This document shows, in pieces, positions 53,841 through 64,000 of a stretch of 64,000 nt of DNA (its first letter is position 1; every line of letters starts with the position of its first letter). The notes under the pieces are model-generated. The model was not told the origin of the DNA. It ran no database searches and saw nothing but the letters and a program-made list of their open reading frames with translations. The translations under genes and the position numbers were made by a program. Origin of the DNA: Oikopleura dioica (taxonomy: Eukaryota; Chordata; Appendicularia; Copelata; Oikopleuridae). The stretch spans positions 3,224,001-3,288,000 of the forward strand of contig OU015569.1 of NCBI GenBank assembly GCA_907165135.1. The letters are read 5' to 3'.

Positions 53841-56800
53841 ATGAAACAAGAGTCACCACAAAGAATTAAGAATGCGATTGACAAACTCAAAGCCAAGGTA
53901 GAAACTTTGACCGTGATTCAGGGCTGCTTGAATTCACGAATGAAATATTATGTGAATCATAAACAAAAACTGTGTTCTTCGAAATGCAATTACATCTGAA
54001 AAAAGCATTTTTTCTTTCAGGCTGCTTCGCTTCCTAGGACGTCTATGCTTGTCAGCCCGAGCCCGACAAAAGCGCAGAAAGCAGCGATAGAGAAGAGATT
54101 GACCTCGATTGATAATCTAGTCGATCAGTTTAGACGAGGAAGCCCCTTCAGCAGTAAAACGTAAGTTGAACTGGACAATTCTCAAATAAGAAAGTAGAAA
54201 TGAGACTTCACTATGTTGAATATGTAAGTCTTGATATATTTTTAAAGTCAAAGTCAGCTTTATAGACTCTTAATCATTAAATTTGATTTTTTCATTAAAA
54301 GCGATCAAGATTGATGCCCTCGACTTTTCCATCAAAATTCATTCGGAAGAGAAAATCTCTTTGAAATTGTTATGAGAGCGGCTTTGCTAGGAAGTGTTAT
54401 GTCTAAGCGGACCTCTTTGTTTCTGTGATTTATTTCTTTGTCAAATAGACCCATCCTAGTCCGAATAGAAAACTCGACTTTCGGAAGAAAATCAAAAGGA
54501 AAATGATCAATCTAAACAAGAATCGAGAATAAAATGAATATTGATACTCTTACTTTACCAACAAGGAATGGTCGCGGAAAATTTTTGTTTCTATAATGCG
54601 AGCTTCGTGAATATAATTTTAAACATAATGTCTCTTGATTAAAATTTAATCGTAAAAAGAAAATTAATTCTGTCATAATCTAAATCAATCTTGCTTAAGG
54701 ACCCCTCCGTCATGTGATAATGACTTTTTCAAACACGGATATCAGGTTGATCCCCTTATGATTTTGAAATATTTTTTGATAAGTCTGTAGCTCGATAGTT
54801 GCTCTAGGGCACCAGATGGAAAAGAAGCTCATAGGCCTCTTAAGGGTGTCGCAACGATAAGTTAAAGTGAAAATATTTTTCAAACATAGATATCATTATG
54901 ATCACCTTAATTGATCAAAATATATTTATATTGAAAATTTAGCTGAGACCCTTGTCGAGGGCACCGTATCAAGTGTATGGTGATATCTTAAGGGTTTCAC
55001 TAAGAAAAAAGGGTTTGAAGATTGGTAATCGACCGAAAAATGGGCAAATTTAGCTAAAAAGCCCGAAAATCAAGATTTTCAAAGTCGATTTTGAGGGTCA
55101 AGGAGTCGAATTAGATTTTTACGACAATAGAGAGAAATGATCCTCGGAACTCAAAGAATCGATTTCCGAAAATCGTCAAACATGACGGGGGTCCTTAAAA
55201 TGCACATTCTCGTATTAATAAGACATGCTGTTGATTTATCGTGACAGAATAAATTTCTAATTAAGAATACTCTGCAAGATTCTGTGTGGTCATGTGAATA
55301 AGTTTATACTCGGGGCGCTTATGAGAGCGGTTTGATTATTTCTATTTTAATTTATAACTCGAAAAAGAGAAAATGCGGTAGTGAGATTTGACTAATTTTG
55401 TCTTTGTAAATTTTTAACAAGGAAGAAGATTTGATATTTGCATTCTAATGCAAAGAACTGCATACTGACACAGTAGATAAATCAGGCGCTATCAAATAAT
55501 GTTCAGCATTTCTCACTGCTTCGTAATCATTTATAAATCATCATCTTTAGTCTGATCACAGCGCACATAATAAGCGAGAGATAATAAAACTCATCGTGTT
55601 TGAGAACAAGGCCCGTGGCAATCAAATATAGAATTTTAAGCGTTCGCGTTGTACCCATATTTATGCAGAGAATGGGCGAAGAGGCATTTTTTCCAGCCCA
55701 GGGAAGAGAGCTTCAACGAAGGGATGCAATTTTCTTTCACCTGCCGGAACAGACGGAAAGGTTTGATAGAAATCTGCACTTTACTCTTTACTCTTTTTAA
55801 ATACCATTATGATTTTCTCAAGATATTTTTCCGCAAGCTCATTCTTAAATTGTTTTTTGCGCGCACAGCGATTAATAAATATAATAGTACGCTCTTTTGA
55901 AAGATCTCTTGTTTCTTAAGTGCGATTTATGACTTTTTTCGACAATTCTTAAGAGTTTACACGCGAAGTAGCGATTGAATTTTATTCGTTTTTATTGGAA
56001 TTGCTCACAAAATTTAAAAAAGGCAACAGCTTCCAATTGTGCGCAATTAATTGTCTATTGATAAAAATCGCTCGAAATTGCTAGGAAACGCGGAAAAACT
56101 CCTTTAGTTCTAAAGGGCCTTTCTTTGTCTTCCATATTTTTAATGCTAGGAATCTAAACAACAATGACACACTTTTTATTTGCAAAGAACTGCTTTAGTC
56201 TTCTTGAATTTTTTCGAGATTTTCCTTTAAACTAATGGTACGCCCATTTGGTTATGTCGCGAGGTAGATATTTTTCTTCAATTGAACTCGTTAAGGATAA
56301 TAAATCTCCTTTGAACTTACTTTCAACTTCGCCCTCGCTAATTGACCCTGAGCAAACAGAGGAACAACCTTTTTTCTTCTGCTACTTTTTTTTATAAACC
56401 TCAAAATGACAGTGGTAGAGAGGTTGAAAAGTCTTGAAATTATAATATTACCTTTTCCGCCATGGGACGGCAGTGTGAGGTATTTGCTAGTCATTAATAA
56501 GAATTTGCATGTGATGAACCCTAAGCGTGTGCAAAGCCGCATCTTATTGCTTTATCTTCCTTTTTTGTAACTTGCAAAAATATCCACTAAAGCAAAATTG
56601 CATGAGTCGTCTTTTAAAGAGAAGAGCCTCAGAAGACGAAAAAAACAAAAAGTATGATTCAAGCTATTTTTATCGCGGCGCGATTGGATGCGCGGAGAAC
56701 GTCCGTACTCGAATTTCGATAAGTTTTCGACAGTAATGTTACGCATCTATTTCAGAAACTCCGTAATAGATGGTTATTCTTTTTCAAGATCGTCTGATCT

Positions 56801-59800
56801 TTTAATCATCCTTTTCTTTGCAAGACAAATTACTTTTCAAAATGAAAAGAAATCAATCTAATATCTTCTTCTTAGAAAATCTTCTCAATCGAATGAACTG
56901 AGTGCAAGCTCTGAGAAACTCCCTGGAAGTATCGAAGACCTGGAGCCTGCACAGAACTTGATACATATCACTCAACAGTAAGTTAAATATACCCATCCAT
57001 TGCTCATCTAAATTTTACGGTGTCCCAAACTGGTTTACGAGTCTTTTTTGAGTAAGATATCTTTGCGAGTCTTTTTAAAGCCTAGTGCACTCTTTAAATA
57101 GTGATCAGGTGACAATCCAGCATCGAGAAAATTTGTCTGAGACGATTTGTCACTTTCCAAATATTGAACTATTGACTTTCATAGCGTTTTTATTTATAAA
57201 ACACAAGCCATTTCAAACAATTAAAAAGTGAAATGATGGAAATACTGCAGAGAACCTATTCTGGGTAGGTTAAAAGAGTTTATTAATTAACTGGACTTCA
57301 CTTATGTCTGAGCTGCTCTTTCTATTAATTATTCTTACACTGAAGTCTTTCATTAGATATGAAAGAAGAATTCAATTGGTTCAGAGACATTCTCTCTTTT
57401 ATCAAGGTACTATGTGAGAACGACACAGTTGAATTTTTGAGATTGTAGAGGCCCCTACTTCATAGAATATGAATCGCTTGAAAATTGCGAAAAAGAAAAA
57501 TCTGAAAAGTAGAGACAGGCTCAAGAGCAATTCCTGCCACAATCTAGTATCTAGGTTATCTTAAGAGAAATTTAGTTTTTCAAATATAATAATAATTTCA
57601 GGGAGCAAAATGAGAAACAAAAGGAAGAGGAAAATATAAACTACAAAATACGAAAACTTGATGAGGAAATATCAATTCAAAAATCAAACGCGAAGAAGTA
57701 AAAGCAGCATTTTTTCGCTCAATCCTCGACCTGACCAGAAAAAACGCGTTGAAGCAAGCTATGAGAAGCAAAAACAGAAGATAAATGACAATATACAAAA
57801 ATTAGATAGACGCAAGCAAAAACTTGGTAAGCTTATTCACAAATTTGAGTTCTTGTTTAATACTTCTTTTAAAAATAAATAAGTTAACTTCGCAAAACAC
57901 TTGGTCCAATCATTTGACCAGCGCGATTTTGGCCGCCTGTAATTCTCGTTGTAGTAATCTGTTTGATCTAGATATTTTTTGTGAGCTAAGAAGACGTTAA
58001 CGAACCTCTTTGTGAGTTTTCGAATGCAGACTCAAAAGTAGTGGTGTTTTGTATCAGATTTGTCTTACGCTCTATGGTGGAAAATCAGTTCGATTTCTTT
58101 GGTAATAGTTAAATAATTAACTATTAAAGGAGAAAGTTAAAGCTTTCTACCAATTTATTTAGAAGCTTTTTTACTTTACAGAAACGTCAGTTAGAGCAAA
58201 AAGTCCTAAGCGCTATTTTTCACAGTTTAAATTTTGCGCGCCGCGCGGGCTGGATAATGCATTGTGGCCCAATAATTGGACCCCGTGTTTTGAGCGCTTA
58301 GTCGCGCGTCCGTGTATTGAGAAGTGAAGATGTAAATAATACATTTAATTTTGAATATTCTTTCTAGAAAACAATACTACAAGAGTCTGAAACACTAACA
58401 AATAAATTAAGAAGGAAAATTAAAGACCCATTCTTGCTCTGAAAGCGACCTTCGCCAAATTGTTCGTAGCGCGGATTCAATTCGAAACAATGACATGAAT
58501 AGTAATTCAACCGACACAATTATGCGAGACGAGCACAGCGAACCGGGCCCGATGACAGTCAATTTCTTACCGAGCAAGAAGAGCAGCTCACAGAGTCTGA
58601 TCTCGATGGAGACTCGCAGTCTTGAAGAATCAGAAAACGGAGAAATCAAAGCGTCAAATGAGATATTGACAGAACTAAAACTGCAGAAAGAACTCTACGA
58701 ATCTGGTCTCAAAATGATTAATACGGCAATTGCTGACTTTGAAACGAAAAAGGTACGTTTTTGTTCTTAAAGACCTTTTCCGGGGTTTTCCACGAAAAAG
58801 CCCCAGTGCGTACCGAAATTCACTGAGACGTAGATTATCGGGTGCCCTTCTTTTAAAGATATGAAAAAATGGAAATATCTAACTTGGTATCATTACCCCT
58901 AGAGTTTAGGGTAAAAATTCTTCCAGCCCTTCTTAGAGCTCGTAAAAAGTATTAATAGACTCAAATTACTAGAATGAAAGATTTATCCTAGATTCTACCA
59001 TTTACAAAGCTTTTTTTAGAAATTTCTAATGATGCCACGTAATGATGCCACATTTCTAATGTTGCCACATGACTGGTTCTCATAATTGGTATATTGATAG
59101 AAATCGGTGATATTTACGGCGAAATTTCTCAGATACAGTCATTTCTCAAGTTTGTTAACAGGAATAGACGGGCGGTCGCTAAGCCTGCCTTTCTTGGTTT
59201 TGTAAAGTGGAGCTTCGCACCCCTGTTAAAAACTTTGGTCTTCCAAAAATAGATAGGGCGCCGACCACTAAGAAACATGAGTGGAAATCGGTGAAAAAAT
59301 AGTAAAAATCATGACTACTTAAGGGTAGAACATGACATCGGCGCGCGGCGCCTCGCTCGCCCAGCGCCCCGCCGTGCCCTACTTTTCAGAATGCCCTAAA
59401 GTCGGAACGGATAAAACTTTTCAAAAATTTTTCGGATTTCAGATTATCAAAGCCTTTACTTTTCACAGATCAAAAATGAGCAGAATAAGCAAAGAATAAG
59501 TTGGAGAAAATGACATGAGTTGGTTAAACTCTATCTCCTCTCGCAATTCTTATCCGATTTTTTCAAATTTAGATAGGTCGAAAGTGCTCCGTTAGACCTA
59601 AAATTTCGTAGTCTCAGAATTAATTTTGAACCTCCCTTAAGTTCCACACGGCTTCTCAAAACAAGTGCTCTCACGCCGCGCCGCTTCTTCTCTCTCGCTG
59701 CGCGCCTCACGACGGTGCAGCTCTCATTTCAAAAGCTCATATAAAATTCCATAAAGCTTCAAAATTTATTCTGAGACTACGAAATTTTAGGTCTAACGGA

Positions 59801-60741
59801 GCACTTTCGACCTATCTAAATTTGAAAAAATCGGATAAGAATTGCAAGAGGAGATAGAGTTTAACCAACTCATGTCATTTTCTCCAACTTATTCTTTGAC
59901 GATTCTGCTCATTTTTGATCTGTGAAAAGTAAAGGCTTTGATAATCTGAAATCCGAAAAAATTTTGAAAAGCTTTATCCGTTCCGACTTTAGGGCATTCT
60001 GAAAAGTAGGGCACGGCGGGGCGCTGGGCGAGCGAGGCGCCGCGCGCCGATTTCATGTTCTACCCTTAAACCTGGGGAAAGGGATTCCTCAAGAATAAAT
60101 TTTTATACTTTCTCTCAGAGTGAGTTGGACGGTGAAATACGAAATCTTCATTCAGAAGTTTTCAAGAGTCAGAAAATTATTGAGCAGACAGAATTTGACA
60201 ATGCGGAACGGTGAGAGAACAAAGCTAATAACAGGTTTTACAATTAAATCCTAGGCTGAAACAAATTATGAACGAGATTCACGACGATTCAGATCTTCAG
60301 AAGATGGAACACTCAAGATTACAAAATGATTTGGATCAAGTAAGAATCATATTGAGGCTTTTACTCCCTAGTTAACCCTTCATTAAGTGCAATTACCGAA
60401 GTAATGAACGAAACAACGATCTCATAGAGCGACTAGAGAAGATGCAAGATCGAATCGAAGCTCTAGAAATTAAGCAGCGGAAGGTGGAAACCTCGAATCA
60501 AAGACCGATTTTGCCCGGACCACTTGAAAAAGGTGATAAATTATTTTTCTCTCGGTTTCTATGCGTAATTTAAGCTCTTGAATTGCTTATGCCCATCTTT
60601 GCATTCTTTCTCTTCTACTATAATCGTTTGGTACGCGGCGACAAAGACTCTTCATTTTGGCTCTTTGGATTATCTGGAGTAGCGATATCTGTCATCGTTC
60701 TCCGATATTTGACGCAGCGCGCATCAACATTAACTGACTAA
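53841..60741 (+). CDS. TMCC-type transmembrane and coiled-coil protein, 430 aa
   Basis: Ten exons (53841-53897, 54021-54160, 56876-56977, 57602-57697, 57759-57826, 58412-58752, 60119-60210, 60255-60339, 60388-60532, 60575-60741) sum to 431 codons. The N-terminal part carries PQRIKNAIDKLKAK, as in TMCC proteins. A first coiled coil (NEKQKEEENINYKIRKLDEE ... NDNIQKLDRRKQKL) is followed by a Ser-rich linker. A second long coiled coil (LKLQKELYESGLKMIN ... RLEKMQDRIEALEIK) follows. Two C-terminal membrane helices (LELLMPIFAFFLFYYNRL and WLFGLSGVAISVIVLRYL) fit the ER-anchored TMCC1-3 family, which acts at ER-endosome contacts. Introns are far longer than elsewhere in the window (2.7 kb and 1.4 kb), and the latter contains a TTAA foldback element. 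An upstream start is possible. Confidence 0.8.
59319..60069. mobile_element. TTAA-flanked foldback element, copy 3 (751 bp)
   Basis: Starts TTAAGGGTAGAACATGACAT and ends with its inverse, followed inward by CGGCGCGCGGCGCC. Near-perfect inverted arms. It lies in the sixth intron of the TMCC-type gene, 50 bp upstream of the next acceptor. Confidence 0.87.
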
Positions 60742-61737
60742 AATTCTTCATCGTCTACCGATTTTTACTTTTTGACGCCATCTAACATCAACAAGAAAAG
60801 ATAATCATAGTTTGAAAGAAGCTACCTCTTATTCTGTACTATCAAAACATTTCAAATACACTTCAAGTGAATAAAGTAGGGTTTTTCTTTCATTTTTCAG
60901 ACAAATGGACTAAAAAATCAACATTTGGTTTGTTGGCTTCTTCTTGATGTTTTAAGAAATAATTTTCCTGAAAAAATTTGTTTATTTACTTTAAGAAATG
61001 AAAAAGCAGACACTGAACGCATTTTTTTTGAAGAATCGAATTGAGAAGAGCCGTGTTAAGGTCGAATAAATAACCCATTTTGGTCCTTCTATGTAGGAGA
61101 ATAAAAAACAAGAATAAATTGGAGCTAAGTATTAGAATTCATAGAAAGATCAATCTCATCCATACCGTACTGGTTACATGTAAGAGAGAAAAGATTTAAT
61201 ATTTCTGGACTTGAACTGAAGAAGTCTTTTGAACTTTAAACATTGAACTTAGTAGAGGAAGGAACTTATAATGGGAGTCTGGTATGTAAGGTCAAATTTA
61301 ACTTTAGATTACTCTTGCAGAAACTTAGGGCTTTTGTTAAGCTGAAATGAATTATAACTTTGGTGAGTTTGTAAACAATTAAGCAGCATATTTTCACATT
61401 AAAAGACATGTTTTTACGTAAGCAGGGCTGTCGAAAACGCCCATGAATAATATGATCTCGAGAATAGGCAAATGCTTCAGATTGCATTAGTTCATTGTCA
61501 TTTACCTCTCAATAAAACTTGAGTTATTTGGGTACAACGTTGAGGATATTATTTTTTCCAGAAGCTACATGTTTCCGGATTATATTGCGATAAGTTTTAC
61601 ATGTCACAACATTTCAGGGAAATTCGGGAGAGGTTGGGGACTGAGAGAGGGTAATTGGGTAAAAATATAGCTTTGAATAGGGTCTGAGAAAGACACAGGG
61701 GCAAGATAGGTTGAATAATTTCTTATTTTGTCAGGAG
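60742..61737. other. Convergent 3' region, no gene seen
   Basis: Between the ends of the TMCC gene (+) and the next minus-strand gene. Several AATAAA/ATTAAA-type signals; the 73-codon minus ORF at 61266 has no support. Confidence 0.45.
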
Positions 61738-63330
61738 TTAAAAGCGATTAGCCTGGAACGTGCGCTGAGCCGGAAGAAAAGAAGCAGCAATGGCAGTGCG
61801 CTGCTCGTAAGCAGGATGACCGTGCGCCGCAACAGGCAATACGCGCCCGTACGACAACCGTCGGTCCATCTGAGCGATAGTGTGGTTCTCTGAATACTCA
61901 TCTGATAAATTTGATCAAGAGTATAACGCTTTCGTTACCTTGTGCGCGCATTTGTCCACGAGTCTGACAAACGTAAGTCGAGATAGTCCGCCGCACAAGA
62001 GACTCGTTTGCTTTCTCCGGGTAAAAACGACGTGATTCCGCAAGTATCATGTCAAGTTTTTTCTCGTCAAGCAAGCCGATGCCGCCTCTACTTACTTCTT
62101 CCATTGAAAAGAATACCTACGAGGAATGTTATCTAGTTCTGAAAGAAGAAAACTTTTTAAAGCTAGCTTATTCTAAAAGCTTTTATAGCCTCATAGGAGT
62201 CCAGCAAGAAGCTAAGTAAAAGAATAAACTTCTACTCCTATCATGGTGCATTAATAACTGAATATGTAACCTTGCAAGCGCGGCGTATAAAGCTGGTTAC
62301 AGAGAGCTGGCCTGTCTCGGCTTCTCTGCGCAAATGATCCAGGCGAGATTGGGCGGCATGGGAGAGCTCAATAGAAAAAGCAGCTGAGCTTTGCTGAGCT
62401 TGAACAACAGCATTGGCGGCGTTTTGAGCGGCGGCAGTAGCTGCACAGTACCCTGGCGTTGACACTTGGTATCCTCCACCATGCTCCCCTGTGTAAATCA
62501 CCTCTACCTGAAAAGAGAGAATGACCACCTGCAAAAGGATAAACAGTTGCAAATCAAACAAAAAAATACATGCTTCTACATTTTAATCCTGCGAAACCTG
62601 CTTTATTGGCCTTTTATAATTGTATTTATGGTGCATTCTTGCAGTGAACTTTATTGGGCAATATATTCCAGTAGCTCTAAACTCTACAAAAGTAGCTAAA
62701 ATATGAAGTGACTCAGAAAGACATGACCTAAAGTTAGGTAATACTGACACTGTCTGGGCGCATAAGTGGTAAAAGATAGGCTGGACGATGTACATTATAT
62801 TAAGATATTATTTAGGGTCAGACTTGTATCGCCTCGTGCACGGTTTTGAGCAGCAACAAAGAAATATGAATGGGCATCTGATCGGTTACTTTTTGTAGAA
62901 TAAGAATATGAACTGTCCTGGAGGTCTTTACAACTCAGGTATACAGCTATTAGTCTATCTTGTTTATCTGTGCCACGTGAATTATCATTTTGTCGGTGGA
63001 AATGGATGCATATATAAACGAATATATATGAGTAGATAAATAAATATAGATATTATAAAAGTTGAAGTTGTGAGACGATGTTGGTAGTCTGGGCACAAGG
63101 CTGTATTAATTTCAGTAATTTTGAGTGAATATTCTAAATTCTAGACAAAATTTCTAGAAAAACTAGCGGCTAGATTAAGAGTCCATCTCTCTTATCTGCG
63201 ACGCAAACTCAGGCGCCTCAAGTGCTAAGGTCCCTCTTCCGAGCGGTAGTCCCGCGAAATAACGCGAGTCGGACATGTAACGCGGCATGGATCCATTCTG
63301 CGAGAAGTTAGGCCATGCAGAGGGCGCCAT
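61738..63330 (-). CDS. Unrecognised protein, four exons
   Basis: The start ATG at 63330 (MAPSAWPNFSQNGSMPRY) follows an acceptor (GGCAG) by 18 nt. The exon contains SRYFAGLPLGRGTLALEAP. A second exon (~62507-62268) begins VEVIYTGEHGGGYQV and has a long Ala/Gln helix (ATAAAQNAANAVVQAQQSS). The third gives EEVSRGGIGLLDEKK and ESRRFYPEKANESLVRR. The fourth gives NHTIAQMDRRLSYGRVLP and ends QRTFQANRF before TAA 61738-61740. The last two joins are canonical and phase-consistent. The first has no GT donor in the right phase; a GA donor (AGA|GAGATGG) would work. Composition suggests a structural or cytoskeletal protein. No family recognised. Confidence 0.62.
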
Positions 63331-63430
63331 CACTTGTGCGCGGCCGGTCTGCCAATGAGCTGCTCGCTTAGACTTACGAGGGGTCACTAGACGCAAAAAA
63401 GCGCTCCTTTTAAGGGGCTGGGGTCGACGA

Positions 63431-64000
63431 GAAAATTTTTTTCGATTTTCAAAGTTTTTAGGACTTCTCAATTAAAAAAAAGGCTTTGTTGTTAGCTTTT
63501 GGGAATACTAACTTTTGATCGCAAAATTTTCGATTTTCAGTCTGGAATTCACGATTTTTAGATGATTTTAAGTATATTTTTTTCTTACAAAAGTAATCAT
63601 GATCATATTTATATTTATAAGACGTAGGTTTTTAAATATTTAACTAATGTGTAATTACAATTATCGAGTCTCTGTGACTTGCACAAAAATGTGTAAAAAT
63701 ATGGATTGTAAACGATGTTTTTTAATCAGAAAGACATTATTTTCACATGAGGTAATCCTTATTATTCGATTGCCACTGTATTTTAAGACTTAAAACCATT
63801 GGGCTTATGCCGAGCTGCGATTTTATGTTCACGACAAATTTTCAAAATGAAAAATCTATGAAAAAAATTAGCCAATCTACCGGCCAATCAGTGGCCAGTT
63901 ACTTTTTTCGGGAAAAGTTTGTCGCGAACAAAGTATCGCAGTTTGGCACTTTCCCAAACTTTAATATTTGAAAAGGAAAAAAGTAAGGTTCTATGGTTTT
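63431..64000. repeat. Dispersed AT-rich repeat, copy 2 (runs off the window)
   Basis: Related to 50640-51160 by ordered short matches. It ends with an inverted-looking pair (TTTCGGGAAAAGTTTGTCGCG / CACGACAAATTT...). No coding exon seen. Confidence 0.5.

Noticed and set aside
61266-61487. 73-codon minus ORF between TMCC and the last gene
   Set aside because: No motif, no splice context, lies in the convergent 3' region.

Overview
The window is eukaryotic, and specifically metazoan. Nearly all genes are split by very short introns (mostly 40-60 nt) with GT...AG ends. Recognisable animal proteins include TBCE, TUBGCP6, a PNRC-like protein, MRPL43, TMEM242, RPL36, MOB1, TTC21/IFT139, PYROXD2, a QRICH1/DUF3504-type protein, an SSUH2-type protein and a TMCC-type protein. 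Three traits point to a larvacean (appendicularian) tunicate such as Oikopleura. First, several introns only make sense with GA...AG or GC...AG ends. Second, same-strand genes sit tens of bases apart, as in operons. Third, many start codons lie one base downstream of a 3' splice acceptor (pattern ...AG|A ATG), as expected for spliced-leader trans-splicing. This placement is inferred from the sequence only, and no spliced-leader gene was seen.

Layout: 0-0.7 kb holds the 3' end of an unrecognised gene. A 0.84-kb inverted-repeat element follows at 1.0-1.85 kb. The minus-strand pair TUBGCP6 > TBCE (1.86-7.94 kb) joins two microtubule genes with a 158-bp gap. A TA-flanked MITE lies at 8.5-9.0 kb and a PNRC-like gene at 9.6-10.1 kb, followed by about 2.3 kb without a supported gene. 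An unknown eight-exon gene (12.4-13.6 kb, +) meets tail-to-tail a choline-kinase-like gene (13.6-15.7 kb, -) that has two MITEs in its introns. At 16.6-19.1 kb an unknown gene carries a 1.04-kb foldback element with an 8-bp target duplication inside its coding sequence, and the element supplies a usable GT...AG intron. A small minus-strand gene shares a bidirectional poly(A) signal with it. A tight + strand cluster MRPL43-TMEM242-RPL36 (20.4-22.4 kb) is followed by MOB1 and TTC21/IFT139 (22.7-28.6 kb).

From 29 to 34.2 kb are a 74-aa two-pass membrane protein (VMA21-like), a secreted Cys-containing protein, PYROXD2 and a basic protein with an SH3-ligand motif. The sparser second half contains a coiled-coil gene (36.7 kb), the DUF3504 gene (39.8-41.9 kb) and the SSUH2-like gene (43.9-46.2 kb). 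A nest of foldback elements lies at 47.5-49.8 kb. Three related ~750-bp TTAA-flanked foldback elements occur at 47.6, 51.2 and 59.3 kb. A TMCC-type gene with large introns spans 53.8-60.7 kb, and an unknown minus-strand gene lies at 61.7-63.3 kb. No tRNA, rRNA or CRISPR array was recognised.

Exon joins were worked out by hand. Where I say phases agree, the exon lengths sum to a continuous reading frame. No database search was possible.
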